Shown: positions 1 through 13,381, counted from the stretch's first letter. The stretch is DNA of 64,000 bases from Castor canadensis (GCF_047511655.1 NC_133402.1:62748951-62812950), one strand, 5' to 3'. Notes: generated from the sequence alone by a model not told the origin. Numbers and translations: made by a program.

Positions 1-274
1 CAGAAAATAAAAACAATGTTCATATTCTCTGTTAGTCCACAAACAACCCAAAACCAAACAAAGTGTTGACCATACAATAATTTCCACATTTAGCAATCTC
101 TTACTTGCATAACTGATTCATTTACATCACTGGGAAAAAATATGATAGAAAGTTCATTTCAAGAAAGTATGGGACTTGACTAAATGAGTTGCAAAACCTC
201 TAAGTTAGATAACAGTTGTCTTTACAACCAAAAGTGATGAGATCAACTCTAATAAAACATGATACTTTTATTTA

Positions 275-487
275 TTTTTGGTGGTACTGGGGTTTGAACC
301 CAGGCTCTCACACAGGCTAGGCAGGCACTCTTACCACTTGAGCCACTCCACCAGCCCTGTTTTGTGTTGGATATTTTTGAGATAGAGCCTAGTGAACTAT
401 TTACCCAGGCTGGCTTCGAACCTCAATCCTCCTGATCGCTGCCTTCTGAGTAGCTAGGATTACAGGTGTGAGCCACCAACACCTAGC
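275..487 (-). mobile_element. Composite SINE: ID unit plus one B1-like unit
   Basis: In reverse orientation: an ID-type unit (TGGGGTTTGAACCCAGG box, GCCACTCCACCAGCCC end) followed by a B1-like unit ending in GATTACAGGTGTGAGCCACC. This two-part layout is the standard form of the window's main SINE family. Confidence 0.85.
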
Positions 488-493
488 AAGATA

Positions 494-572
494 TTTTTGT
501 GGGGGGGGGTTGAATCAGGGCCTCATGCTTGCTAAGCAGGCACCCTGTCACTTGAGCCACTCTGCCAGCCCC
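494..572 (-). mobile_element. ID-type SINE monomer
   Basis: The tRNA-like unit alone, reversed, with a G-run where the A-tail/linker would be and a partly decayed B box. It sits seven bases from the previous copy. Confidence 0.75.
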
Positions 573-1406
573 TGGTATTCTTTTTAAAAAGTCAAAATAT
601 CTGTCATGATATACTTGTTTTTCAGAAAGTCTCTGTGACTTTTTTCTCATAATTCCCAACCCCATAAAACCAACAGGTGCTGTGAGTAGAGTCATGCTCT
701 TGAAAGTTCTTTGCTGTGCTTTGCTATGGCCTGACATAACTAAGTAAAAAAGAAACAGGGAAACAGCAAAACTTAAAATTATGGAATGTTTCCATTATAA
801 GACAAAACAGCAATATGCCTTTCCCTTAATTACTAATCTATAGGATTAATTTCTCCTACTTCTTAAAGTTGAGGTAGGAAAATGTGTCTGGGCTTCACAG
901 CTTAACTCTGGCAAACTGTCACTTGACAGTAGGAGTCTTGCCCAGGTTGCTGGGGTTGGCTGAACAGACAGAAGCAATAGGGTAGCTGCCATCCCCTGAA
1001 GGTGCCCTGGGAGATAAGGGGGGCAGGACCCACTACAAAGTTCCTAGCCACTAGCCACCAGGCCTGACCTTGGGGAATTAGCTGGGTCTCCTGTGACTTC
1101 CTGTAGCTTGGGTAATCTGTGGAAGTCTGTATGTTGAGGCGCCATGGGTATAGACTGCAGCGCGGTCACACGTAGGAGCTGGAGCAAAGGGGACGAATGT
1201 TCTTCCAATCTGGTTTTCTTTGGTGGCGTTCTTCTAAACCTGCTACAGGTTCATTTGTGCGTCTCTCTCCAGTAGCGTAACGAAGCATATGTAAAACTTC
1301 CACTGCAAATTTGATGTCTAATGAGGACAATTAGCTTTCTGTAAAAGCTGCACGTAGCATTTGCTAATAATACACGTTTTCAGAGGAAATCATTTTTCTA
1401 GTAGGC

Positions 1407-1431
1407 AAGCAAACAAACAAACAAACAAACA
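1407..1431. repeat. (CAAA)n microsatellite
   Basis: About six copies of a CAAA unit in a row. Confidence 0.9.
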
Positions 1432-1617
1432 CCACTTAATTGTACTCAATAATTTGTATAAAGAGGACTTTGGGGGTTGAATTCTAGTTTGGTACCTGAT
1501 CATGCCAAGGGCAATTTGTTTCTATCTCTTAAAGTCAATGCCATGTTCCCCAGTCTCTGCCAGCTCACCTTTTCTCTCCCAGTACCCTTCAAAGCAGTGC
1601 GCACAAAGACTAACTGA

Positions 1618-1826
1618 AAGCTGGATGTGGTAACCCTTGTCTGTCATTCCAGCTACTGGGAGGCATAGGTAGGAGGATTGAGGTCCGAGGCCTCCCTGGG
1701 AAAAATCTTGAGACCCTATCTGTAAAATAAAGTAAAAAGGGCAGGGTGTAGCTCGAGTGGTAGAGGGCCTGAGTAGCAAATGCAAAGCCCTGAGTTCAAA
1801 CCCCAGTACTACCAAAAAAAAAAATA
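1618..1826 (+). mobile_element. Composite SINE: B1-like unit plus ID unit
   Basis: A B1-like left unit (GAGACCCTATCT end) joined to an ID unit with tRNA-type B box GAGTTCAAACC and an A-rich tail. Confidence 0.85.
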
Positions 1827-1838
1827 AGATGAAAAATA

Positions 1839-2072
1839 GGGCCAGGCTTGGCTCATGCCTGTGTCCTAGCTACTTGGAAGGCTGACATTGATCGGAAAGA
1901 TTGTGGTTCAAGGCCAGCCTGGGCAAATAATTCTTGAGATTATTTGACCAAAATAGTCTCCAAATAACCAGAGCAAAATGGACTGGGGGTATGGTTCAAG
2001 TGGTAGAGCACCTACTTTGCAAGTGTGGAGCCCTCAGTTAAAACCCCAGTCCCACTAAAAAAAATAAAGATA
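1839..2072 (+). mobile_element. Composite SINE: B1-like unit plus ID unit
   Basis: It starts GGCCAGGCTTGGCTCATGCC and ends in the ID unit and an A-rich tail. It is the second copy of a head-to-tail pair with the element just before it. Confidence 0.85.
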
Positions 2073-2789
2073 AGGTTGGCATGGAAGAAGTTCTAACCGA
2101 CTGACACAGGTGTGTGAGCAGGGCTGTCCATTCATCTCAGCCCCATAGTCCACTGTCCTGGCTAATTCTGTCCGCCCCCATCCTCTCCCACTTCCAGGCT
2201 GGACTCCCCTTCCCAGCCTTTCAGGTCACCGGAAAGGTTCTTTGTGGGTCACCATCTGTCAGCACCCAGTCCCTAAGCTCAGATCAGACCTGCCCAAATA
2301 CCTGGGCCTTCAGGGCCCTCTACAGCTTCCCTGACCAAAGCTGGTAGTCTCCATTCTGGAGTTATTTCTTCCCATTTTGCCCGTTTCCTGACCAGATCCT
2401 GTGTTAGCTTCCTGCAAAACTTCCTATCTGCTTGTTACATTGAGCCTAATTCTGGATTATCCTCTGGGGAGGACACTGTTGTTGCTGTCCCTTGATTTTG
2501 ATAGGGCTTTTTTTTTTGGGAGGGGGTCCATTTATTTAATTTGAGAAGCAGTTATAGAACTGTGGAAGGTAGATGACCAAGTTCCCCATCATTTATTCAG
2601 TTTTCCTTGAGGCAGGTCTTCGCTCATAGCAAACACTGGACGTATTATTATGTGGAAAATATTGTCAGTACTGTAAGCCTTTGGAAGGTCAGATCTTTGG
2701 ACCCTGGAGTGTGAGAGTAAGAATGCTACATAATCCGTGGAGTCGTCCAGTCTTCCTCGTCTCATTGGTGGTAATTGCTTTGTCTACTG

Positions 2790-3000
2790 AGCGTGTTCTA
2801 CACACAATAACGCAGTAGGAGCTTTACACGTTTTATCTCGAATTCTTTGCAGATATGTTTCTCCCATTTTCAGACAAAAAAACCCAAAGACAAATGAAAA
2901 ACCACAGTCAGGCTCAGAGAGCCTGCGCAGCTAGGTGCAGAGCTGGGGTAAAATTGTCCTTGTTCCAAAGCCCTCGCTCCTCTCTCTTACAGAGCGCTGT
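2790..3000 (-). mobile_element. MIR-like SINE fragment
   Basis: Diverged match to the reverse of the MIR core (a CCCATTTTCAGAC stretch, then a GCTAGGTGCAGAGCTGGG region). Edges are approximate. Confidence 0.5.
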
Positions 3001-4341
3001 CCCCCGGGTTGCTGCCGTGTAGCTGGCCTTGAACGTTTCCAGTAAGGGCCTTAGCATCTTCCATTTCAGGTTGTTTTCATCGTTGTTATTGGAAAACCTT
3101 GTTAATAATTAAATGAGCATCACTGATGAGAAAAACACACCATTGCATCTTGGGCCAAAGCAGGGACATAAGGCTCATTGGTGAATATGGCTACCCACTG
3201 GATCTGGTTAGAAAGTCGCCCAAACGATAATGCCAGTGGGACAGGTGGGCATGTGGGATGAGATGGCTGGATATGGACCAGAGTAATTAATATAAAGAGC
3301 ATCATCTTCCAAGCCAGTCGCATCTCCTGATCCTTGGGGCCTTGCGAACAGATAGCCACAGAGAGGCAGGTAGAAGGTTCTGGGCGTCCACAGACAATCG
3401 CTGCGTGTAGCAGAGTGTTATTGATCTTAATAATTGATTCATCCAGGAAGGAAAGCATTCGCTTGTGATGTCACTGTGCATTTAATACCAAAGGGTAGGC
3501 ATCACAGTTACTGGGTGTTTGAGCCTCAATTAAATTCAGCTGCCATTGGTTCTGTTTAGTTTTTCAATACAATGCTGTTCACTTTCTTCAAGATTCAGTA
3601 ACAGTTTGTGAGAATAATTATCTTGGTGTCAATTGCTAAACCAATGGAAGCATTGTAGCCTATAGATACTGACTGGGAGACTGTGCTTCGGTGACCTCAC
3701 ATTCATCTGCGCCCCATTTATGTGAAGACCACATGGATTTGTCCCCACGCGTCTCCTCAGAACACCAGGCGTTTCTACACAATGAGCAAGGAGCATTTTT
3801 TTTTCTAGCAACATATTTATTCATAACCATGATCACACATTGGTGTATTTCCTTGGAGCCTCGTGCTCTGGGAAGTCTAGAGTCAGAATGCATTGTTGTG
3901 CTGGACTCTTGGTCCCTGCCTTGCTCCTCCAACGCCTCTCCCTTCCTCCCTCCTTCCCTCCCCAGTCTCCACTCTGGGCGCCCCTCTCTCATGCACACTT
4001 AACTCCCTGTCTGGAGATGCTTGCCAGTCCTGGGAGGGATTGTTGGGTAAGTCTGCAGTCAGCAGTCAGCAGTCCACACTTGCGTATTTAGCAGGCACTA
4101 AGAAGCATTACTGTGTGCAAAGCTGGTGCAGGAGCTCAGGGTATAGCTGAGCAGAGCCGCAAATCCAGGCACAAGACAGTGAACTCAGAATTGACCTTGG
4201 TCTGAGCTGTGGGGAAATGGCTCCCCTGCTTTCATGCAGCCTTTTGTGATTACTTAGTTGGTGTCACCATGTTGAAACCAGGAATATTTTAATGCTGCCT
4301 TAAGCACCATTAAGCTCTGGATGGTTTGTTTATTTTTTATT

Positions 4342-4643
4342 TAGGCAGTACTGGGGTTTGAACTCAGGGCCTCACGATGGCTAGACAGGTGCTCTACCAC
4401 TTGAGCCATGCCCTCACCTGTTTTTAGCTTGAGTTATTTTTCAGGTAGGATGACTGGATCTTGCCCAGGGCTGACCTCTGACCACAATCCTCCTTTCTGA
4501 CAGACGTGCACCACTATACCCAGCTTGTTTGTTGCAGTGGGGTCTTGCTAACTTTTTGCCCAACGTGGCCTTGAACCATTATCCTCCTGATCTCTACTTC
4601 CCTAGTAGCTGGGATTTCAGATGTGAGCCGCTGTGCCCAACCT
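4342..4643 (-). mobile_element. Composite SINE, three units (ID plus two B1-like)
   Basis: Reverse orientation: ID unit, then two successive B1-like units, each with a GGTCTTG/GATC...CTGGGAT pattern. The ID box and TAGACAGGTGCTCTACCACT are clear. Confidence 0.85.
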
Positions 4644-5405
4644 GGATATTTTTCCCTAAGTAATATGGTAAGTAAACACCAGCCCTTCATTCTTGACCCC
4701 AACCCCATGGGGGTCAGGGCTAGGGTGAGGGTATGAAGCACCTTCTGGCAGCAAACCACGTAGAACTCGGAAACTTGAGTCATCCACACTGGCACATCTC
4801 TGGGAGAGCTGTCACTCCTGCAGAACTGTCATCTGGCTTGCGTCTCGCAGTCTGGGTTCCCCTTTGCAGTAGCAATGCACAGGCTCACTTACTGGTAATG
4901 AACAATAGGTTTGGATGCTGGAGAGCAGACCTTTCTTTTGTACTTGAAATTGCATAAGTGGCTGTTTTGCATTTAGCAGGCTTCCTGATTCTACCAGTCT
5001 TATTGAATTGAGTGTATGTTGGGGGGAGCTCTGTGGGCTCCAGTTCTATCCTGTCTTCCCAGTGCCACAGTGCCCTGGAAATATTCATGTTTCAAACCCG
5101 TCTCTTGGCCGTGTACATTCTTTATGACTCCTTTATAATAACCACTCAGGGACAAACTCACACAGTTCTGGCAGATGGAAACACAGCACAATACTTTGTT
5201 TTCTCAAATTATTTTTAAAATGTCAAGTCTCAAATAATTGAATGTGGAGTTGTCAAAGCTGGAGATTTGTAAAGCATCTGAAACAACTCAGAAATAGAAA
5301 AGAAAAATGAGTCTTGTAAAGAAAGGAGTTCTCCTGGAAGTGGGGGGGGGGTGTGTGGAGAGAATCTGATTTACCTGGGGGAGGGTTGTAATTTTAAAAA
5401 TATTA

Positions 5406-5718
5406 GGGCTGGGTGTGGTGGTGTACATCCTGGCTACTCAGGAGGCAGAGATGGAGAGGATCAAGGTTACCAGGACAGCCCTGGGGAAAAAGTTTTCAAG
5501 ACCCCAACTCAACCAATAAGCAGGTCTTGGTGGCAAGTGCCTGTGATCCCAGCTGTGCAAGAGATAGAGGAAGGAAGATCACGGTCAAAGGCCAGCCGTG
5601 GGGGAAAAAAAATCCATGAGACCCTATATGAAAAATAGTTAATGCAAAGAGGGCTGAGATGCGGCTCAAGTGGTAGAGCACTTGCCTTGAGTTCAAGCCC
5701 CAGTACTACCAAAAAATA
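5406..5718 (+). mobile_element. Composite SINE, three units (two B1-like plus ID)
   Basis: GGGCTGGGTGTGGTGG opens a first B1-like unit. A second starts near 5521, and the ID unit near 5650 ends CCCCAGTACTACC. It is a full-length example of the three-unit form. Confidence 0.88.
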
Positions 5719-6010
5719 TTCAATAGTAGCCGTCTTACACTTAGGTGAGGCTATTTTGACTTGGCTGTGCAGAGTGCCTTGCGGCTTGAAATATTCAAAT
5801 GGAAGGGCTGGCAGGAGGGAGGATGTTACTCTGCATGAGACAGTCATGGAAACAGCCAGCCTCACTTTCCATATTGAGATTTTATTGCCATCAGGGCTGA
5901 CATGATTTTAAAATTCTACCACAGCCTCCTTGGTGATGGCAGGAAACCATCCCCTGATGGGAGACAGAAGGGGACCCAGCAGAGAGGCTGCCTTTAAATT
6001 CTGGTCTACA

Positions 6011-6124
6011 TTGTTTTTTGGAGACAGGGTCTTGCTATGTAGCCCAGGCTGACCTTGACTCATGATCCTCCTGCCTCAGCCTCCTGAGTGATGAGTTTAC
6101 AGGTGTGCACCACCACGCGTGGCT
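6011..6124 (-). mobile_element. B1-like (7SL-derived) SINE monomer
   Basis: TTTTTTGGAGACAGGGTCTT followed by a typical reversed B1 body (CCTCCTGCCTCAGCCTCCTG). There is no ID unit attached. Confidence 0.8.
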
Positions 6125-6424
6125 CAAGAAAAGGGTTTTTGAAACGCTGAGATTGCCAGGTGCCTCTCTCCCTCCCATCCTCTCTCCTCTCTTACTGCAC
6201 CAACCTTCCTATGATTCCACCAGGTGCCCAGAATGTGCCACCAGAAGAGACTTCTTGTGGCTGTGCACAGGCTGTCCCCTGCACAGTGACCCTGCTGAGG
6301 GGGCAGAGGAGGTTTGATAGGCAGCTTATGCTCTGCCAACAACACCTTAACCCCAGGCATGTGCTGTCTGTTCCAGAGAAGACACACCTTTCTCCTGACT
6401 CACTGGTGGGTGGGCTGGCAGCTG

Positions 6425-6755
6425 CCCCAGGGCCCTTGCACTTGCTGTTTCTTAACTGCTTTCCTTGCAGACAGTCTCCCTTCATTCAACACTGCTTAGC
6501 ATCACTACCTCTCTGGAAACTTTGCTGCCCACCCCATCTAAAAATGACAGCCTCTGTCACCCTCTGCTTCCTTGCCCTGCCTTAATTTGTTCACATTCCC
6601 ACTATCTGACATTGTATATAATTCCTCATGCAATATATTTGTTTATTTCTTTCTCCCCTGGGAGGGCAGGAACTTGGCTGGGTGGAGGCAGCCCCCAGCT
6701 CCTATCAGACTGCCTGGCACCTAGAAGCACTCAACAACTATTTGGAAATGATTAA
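6425..6755 (+). mobile_element. L2 LINE 3' fragment
   Basis: Recognisable L2 3' end: GGCCCTTGCACTTGCTGTTT, a later CTATCTGACATTGTATATAA stretch, GGGAGGGCAGGAACTTGG, and CTGCCTGGCACCTAGAAGC followed by a CTCAACAACTATTTG tail. Confidence 0.75.
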
Positions 6756-8484
6756 AAGACACTCCCTCCAAAGGCTTTCTAAGCCCAGAGCTGGGTTCAG
6801 TTGAGAATATTTGTATTGACATGGTCCCTGGTAGAATCATTTCCAACTAACTGACCTCCACAGCCCAGAACTGCAAAACCAAAAATAGAAAATTGGCTGT
6901 GATCTTCACGAGCAGGGCAGCACTTTCTGCACTTCCAAATCAATCACTCGGGGACCTTAAAAAGAAACGAGAACGCAAGCGATGCCTGCTGCATCCTCCA
7001 CCCCCCCCTTGCTGGGCCTCCGGAACAAGGCCTGTGGATTTGCTGGACCAACAATTTATTGCAAAGAATCCTCACAGAACATGGGCCCTTATGGCAGGAA
7101 GGACCCACAGCGCTTTGATTCAGATTTGAAAGGTCAATTCTAACAAAGTGGTTTGTAGCAAAGAGAATTCCTCAAAACTCTACAGTTAATAGCATCGTGT
7201 TGCAGCCCTGCAGCTTGGCAGAGCAGTTCCGGATTCTGTCTCACCTTGACTGAACTACAGTAGAGAGCAGCAAATGTCAGCGCACACAGCGTGCCATGGA
7301 GGTGTAAAGAATTCACTTGACCATGACCTGAGCTTTCAGCACGTACCAGAGCCCGTCCCTAGAAGTCTGGTTTTAAAACATTAGGAGTTTGCAAATGTCC
7401 TAAGAGCTTGTAAGACTGCTGGCCGCTGGTAGGAGAGAGCCTGGTTTACACAGGAATCATGTCTACCCCTGCTGGCACTGGCTCACAGGCACACATGGCC
7501 TCCTGGCAAGTCCTGCTTGGGAAGGGCAGCAGAGAGGGTAGCCAGACTGGGCTTGCCACCAGCTTGGTTGAATGCCTTCTCTTGCCCTCTCTTGAACGTG
7601 GCAGCTCCTGCAGGTGCCAGGTGACCTGTGAGCCCAGAGACTCAGGAAGGGAATTGCTCTGGGAGCTGTGGGCGAGGGAGAGGTGGGGAGAGATCTGAGT
7701 TGGGCACCAGTGATCTGGACATCCAGGTTGATGGAAGGTGGATCTCACATTGCCTAATGCAACAGGAAGTTTAGAGCAAGTATTGCGGTGTATTTAAGAG
7801 CAGTACTGATGGACCTATGGAGGAAGAAGTAGGGAGGTGGCAGCTAGAGGGGCCTCCTGGGAACAGCTCAGTTCCTATCTCATTGCCTGACCTGCTGACA
7901 CTTCCCTCATTTGCATTCTGCAAGCTTTCTTTGGTGACAGAGAAATTTCTATGGTGAAATTATTCAGTCTTGAGGGCAAAAACTACATGCAGATGGAGTT
8001 CTTCCTTCCATCCCTTCCTGCAAGTTCACACCATCCCCACCCTGTCCTGGGACCTCCCATGGCTAAGCAATCCTGCACCCAGGGCCACAGCTGAGAACAT
8101 CTCTAGCCCGACCTTCCCCAACTGGGAGCTGTCTGTCAGAAATGGCCCTCTTGCTGTGTGAGGATCCCCAAACTTGCTTCTTCACGTGACGGGGGACAGC
8201 GCTGACCACACTTGACCCTTTCTCTTCTCCCACACAAATGGCCAACTGCCCAGAGTTGTGCCTTGTAGGGAAGTGTGATGACCTATCCAGCATGGTGAGA
8301 TGGGGTGAAGTAGGGGCTCTTTTGCCCACTTCCCAAGCTCTTTCTTTTTCTACTGGGCCTTCTTGGAAGCCCAGCACTTTCACAAAGCCCAGAGAAGTGA
8401 AAAGCAATTGTTCACGGTCACACAGATGGGTTTCTGATAGTGAAAGAGATTTCAAAACGCCCTGGTTTTCAAGTCACATTGTCC

Positions 8485-8610
8485 CAGGCTTGAAGCTGGA
8501 TTTTGTCAGGTACCAGCTGTGTTACCTGGGGCAAGTTTAGCCTCTCTGATCTGTGAAGGGAAACCTTGTGGCTTTCTGCAAAGTTGTGAAGATTAATGTA
8601 GGAAAGCTCC
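8485..8610 (+). mobile_element. MIR fragment
   Basis: CCAGCTGTGTTACCTGGGGC and the following AGCCTCTCTGATCTGTGAAG match the MIR core. Edges are approximate. Confidence 0.6.
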
Positions 8611-10546
8611 AACCATGGGAAGGTGTCAGTAAAAGGTCACCGCTTCTGTTATCCCCATGTCCCCCTTGCTCAAAGACTAGCAAATCCAACCCGGATATTA
8701 CCAAATGCCAGCTTAAGACGGCCACATCTCCCCAGGGTGTTCGTCTTTTACCAGGAATCCATGAAAATGCTAAGCCATTGAGATCGAAAGGGGTGGACTG
8801 TAGGAGTGGGTGCACATCTGGGAGTTCTGTTACCTGCAGGGGAAGAGGGCAAATCCACCTGAACACCAGCAACCCAGAGGAGGAGCTGTCACGCTTGGTC
8901 TACACAGCTCATGTGAGTGTGATGGGGTCGCAGACCCCATCTGTTGGGGACAGATGGACAAACCCCAACATATAGCCAAATGCTTCTGCTCTTCCCTTTG
9001 AAGTCTGGCAAGAATAGCTCCAGTAAGTTGTTTGAAATGTCAGGTGACATTTGTTCTAATTTGCATAAAAGAGTGTTGGGTTTTTTTTAAGTAAAAGATT
9101 TATAGGGGGAAAAAACCCCTAATTACATTCTAAACCATTGGCAATATTCTAAGTTCTCTTCCAATCCTTTTTAATATACCTACAGATGTTTCATACCCTT
9201 ATAGCGTATGTGTGAATTCCATTTTATGTTCTATTTCAAATGTAGATATTTCCATGAAATATCATACTACACACCCTTTCACTTTAAATCTCTCTGTTCT
9301 GTTTCAATCAGAGCACATTTTTGTTCTCCAGTGAATTATTTGAGTTGCTAAGACTATCATGATTACCGACTACGCTGTTATGAAAATGTCTTTGGATCCT
9401 TTTTGGGGGGCTGTTTCCTCCCTGTAAATTCCCCCAAAATGGAATGAGGAGATCAAATTTATCAACAGTTCTGCCACTCCTGCTTTGATTAACAAATTTC
9501 TTTTTTGAAAAAAAATAGTTTTCCCTTACTACCCCGTCAACCTAAAAAGACCTTGTAAAGCCCACACTTCTTACTCCTCAGGGAACCCCAGATTTGTGCC
9601 CCACTGTGCCCTGTACCCTGGAGACACGCACTGTGTGCCTCCAAGCAGGGCCAGCCTTGAGGCAGAGGGATGGCCCATGCTGATGGACTAACTCATGGTG
9701 GCCTCAGCACAAGACTGACCTCAGTCCCAGAGAGAAGGCCCAGGGGAAGTGTGACTTTTCTCTGCTTAGAAAAGGTGTACCTGGCACAGGGCAGGGGAGA
9801 GGACACAGAAGAAGGCTGGAGAAGGAATTTCCTACATGTCACTCTGCTGAGTCTGCCATTATCAGGTCTTTCATGATTAATAAAGCCCTCCTATTCCTTT
9901 AGATGTGGAGGCCATCACTCCTTCATTTGTTGATTGCATTTTATTTTGTTGTTCCAAAAGACCTGGGTAGTACTGTCACCAGCCCATAAGCTCCATGAGC
10001 ATAGGCGCCTGCCCCCATGTGACCAATCTATCCACAGCTCCTGGTACAGGGCATCACCTGTAACAGTGTTGGCTACGTTCATCAATGAGCATGTTCTTAA
10101 ATATAGGAAACTGCCCATCAATAAGCAACCAGTTTTTTCTCTCTTGAGAACTTTCTATCCAAGGTATATGTGTGGCTTTTTAAGCTACAGGAACAGTAAT
10201 GTGAAAGTGAACAGCAGTCCAGCCATGGGTACAAAGACCATCCTGAACAGAAGGAAATTAATTCCAGAAATTCTCCTGTGTAACAAAAAACTTCATTAGT
10301 AATCTTCTGGGAAGTCAGAGGATTGTTTTGAACTGGGCTGGAGCCTGGGTCCAAGCAGAGGGAAGGAAGAGCTGTGGTGGGGGAGGTGTCCCAACCCTCT
10401 CTCTAAATGGTTTCCCATGAATTAATCACCAGGCCACAGGCACTGCTCCACCCGCTCTTACCGCACCTTTCAAGATAAGAGTTTCATGAATATCTGAATG
10501 ATGCTGACAATCTCTCCTCCAAAAGTTCTGTTAAAAAATAAAAGTA

Positions 10547-10650
10547 TAGGACTTGTGGAGTGGTTCAAGTGCTAGAGTGCCTGCATAGCAAGCTGGAGAC
10601 CCTGAGTTCAAACCCCAGTACCAGAAAGAAAAAAAAAAAAAAAAAAAACT
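10547..10650 (+). mobile_element. ID-type SINE monomer
   Basis: GGTTCAAGTGCTAGAGTGCC (A box), GAGTTCAAACCCC (B box), and a long A tail of about 18 bases, suggesting a fairly young insertion. Confidence 0.85.
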
Positions 10651-11047
10651 GGTAGAATGAACATTTTTTTTCATTTCCAGTTCTAACTGGTTTTTGTTGG
10701 TGTTTAGGCACTGTCATTCTTTTACACATTGCTGGATTTAACTTGCTTCTACTTTATTTAGAATAGTTTACAACTATTTTCATAAGAAATACTGCTTTTT
10801 AGTTTTTGTGTTAGGTGTTTTGTGGCAAATTTTGGTGTTAAAGATATGATAAAATCATACAGTGAACTACAGAGCGCCTCATCTTTTTCCATGGTCTGGG
10901 ATGGTTTGAAATGCAATGACCATGAATTGTAACATTTTATAGCATCAGGAAAATATCAATATCTAGAATATTGTTATCAAGTTAAAGGTAAAATTATGTG
11001 ATTATGGCAATAGATTAAAAAAATGAAGTTAAGTAGGATTTCGTTTG

Positions 11048-11126
11048 TTTTTGCAGTGCTGGGAATTGAACCAGGCTCTTGCACACACTAAGGGGAGCAC
11101 TTACCACTGAGCCACAGCCCCAGCCT
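11048..11126 (-). mobile_element. ID-like SINE monomer, older type
   Basis: GTGCTGGGAATTGAACCAGG and GAGCCACAGCCCCAGCC are closer to the general rodent ID form than to the window's main family. Confidence 0.75.
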
Positions 11127-11637
11127 GTTAAGTAAGGTTTCTAATTCTAAAATTCCAAGTGTAATTGGAACAGAACCTAAACTTGATGAAGATCATGACT
11201 TCCTATCATACTCCCGAGTGAAAAATAAGGTCACCATCGTCAAGGACAAAGCTGGAAATCCACATTCATCACTACTATCCAATAGTTTTTGAAGATTTTA
11301 ACTAACATAATAAGATTCTCTGTCCATAACTTTAGCAACTGGTATAAATATTGTGAAATACTTAGAAAATGCAAAAGCTTCCATGAAAAACCAGTTGGAA
11401 CAATTAGAACTTTTATCTCAATTGCTGAATACAGGATGCATTTGCCCAAATCACTAGATTCCCTCCACAGCTGCTCCAATCCTTGGGAAGGCTAACACAG
11501 TTGGCAAATGAATTAAAATTAAACTTGTTTATACCCTTTTACTCAGCAGTCCCACTTTTGAAAATCTAACCTATAGAAATAAAAATGCCAGTAATTAAAA
11601 GACGTAGATGTTTAAAGAAATTTGTTACACTTTTTTG

Positions 11638-12063
11638 GTCTTTTGGCTACTGGGGTTTGAACTCAGGGCTTCATGCTTGCTAGGTCACACCTCCAGCCCT
11701 TTCTGCTCTGGTTATTTTGGAGACAAGGTCTTGCTTTTTGCCCAGGCCACCCTGGATTGTGATCTTCCTATTTTGCACTTCCTGCCGTAGCTGGGATGAC
11801 AGGTGCGCACTACCACACCCAGCTTTTCTCTGTTGAGATGGCGTGTTGCAAATGTTTTTGACCAGACTGGCCTGGAATTGGGATCCTCCTGATCTTGGCC
11901 TCCCACATATCTTGGGATGACAAGAACATGCCAGCATGCTTAGCTACTGGTTGACATGAGTTCTCAATAACTTTTTGCCTTGGGCTGGACTCAAACTGTG
12001 ATCCTCCTGATCTCAGCCTCCCAAGAAGCTGGGATTACAGTCCTGAGCTGCCGGTCCCAACTT
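11638..12063 (-). mobile_element. Four-unit composite SINE (ID plus three B1-like units)
   Basis: Reverse orientation: one ID unit (about 11638-11702), then three B1-like units whose right ends fall near 11822, 11945 and 12060. Each repeats the GATCnTCCTGATC / GGGATnACAG pattern. The others in the window have one or two B1-like units, so this is an extended form or two merged insertions. Confidence 0.8.
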
Positions 12064-12292
12064 GTTGCACCATTTTTTTTGGGGGGGTGGGTTGGTGTGT
12101 TGGTGTTCCTCCTTTGGAGGAGGGAGCTAAAATGAAAATAATCTGAACATTTCTTACATAAGGGAATAGATGAAAACGTTACAGAATATTATGTACTTCT
12201 ACAAAAGAATAGATTACATGGCTCTGTATTGACACAGAGTAACAAGCAGGTCCCAGATAATGGTATAATAACATTTTTTGAATACTTAGACT

Positions 12293-12749
12293 TTGTGCTA
12301 TGGTTGGGCCTCCAGGCTAAATATAGCCCAAGGGTTCCTATGCTGGAGGCTTGGTCCTTCGTGTGGTGGAATTGAGATGTGGTGGCTGTTTAAAAGGTGG
12401 GGCCCAGAGGGAGGTGGTTAGGTTAATAAAGCACTTCCCTTGGATGAGATTAAGGTCATTCTTGTGGGACCCCAGTTAGTTCTGGAGGAAACCAGAAAAG
12501 ACCGAGTCTGACCCCTGTATTGCTCTCTGGCTTCCTATCTCACCACGTGATGTCCCCCACTTTCCCATGTTCCCACCATGGCAACCATCCATCGTGCTGT
12601 GACAGAGCCAAGAGAGTCCTCGGTAGAGGCTGACCCAATGAGGCCCACCAATCTTGGATTCCAGACTCCAACACTTTGAGCTAACTAAACTTCTTTTCTT
12701 TACAAGTTATTCAGGTATTTTATTACAGCAACGGAAAATGGTTGATAGA
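12293..12749 (+). mobile_element. MaLR-type LTR (ERVL-MaLR), solo
   Basis: It starts TGTGCTATGGTTGGGCC and carries the MaLR landmarks GGTGGGGCCCAGAGGGAGGT, a TGAGCTAACTAAACTTCTTT stretch near the 3' end, and a TTACAGCAACGGAAAATGG end. It is non-coding, and no internal retroviral sequence is attached. Confidence 0.75.
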
Positions 12750-13381
12750 ACCCACGTGGATGTGGTGTCCTTGTTAAGCTCGTTACAAGGATCCTCAGCC
12801 TGTGTGTATTCTCCCCCTGGTGTACTCTGGGCGCTGGCTTTCTCTGCTGTTTATCTGACTGTCTTCCAGCAACATATTGTCCAGTGGTGGCTTCGTCTCC
12901 TTTTCTCTTTGATTATTCATTTTATCTCCCTCCCTTTAAAAATATCCACACAGCAATGGCCTCTGGGACAGCAGAGGCAAACATGCATGCTTAGTTAACA
13001 CCTTTGATTTGGGTGGGCGGGGCCCAGCTCTGCATCTGCATGCATTAGTTAGACTTCCACCAGGGCAGGGGAAGGCATGAGAGACACACAAGAGTTACCT
13101 AGCCCTTGATTGACACCTAGGCAATCTACTGCCCTCCAGTGGAAAGCTCTGATGGTTTTGTAAATGACATCATTTCACTTTACAATTGTGGGTATGAGCT
13201 GAATCAGCAAAGTACCGTGTCTACTGTCATCACACTACTTTGTCACTTTTGAGTATTTGCTCACAAAGGCAAAACTGCTACAACATATCATCTTGGCATA
13301 TTAATGCCAAGCAGAATAAAGTCTTTAAAATCCAAGTACCCATGAACAAATCATGATGTTTTAGGATTTAAGAAGTGCATT

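Noticed and set aside
6160..6585. 141-codon plus-strand frame
   Set aside because: Much of it lies over an L2 fragment, with competing frames on both strands and no domain.
9098..9121. Short inverted repeat TAGGGG / CCCCTA around an A-rich loop
   Set aside because: The arms are only about six bases with no T-run or other terminator/RNA context. This is expected by chance in 64 kb.
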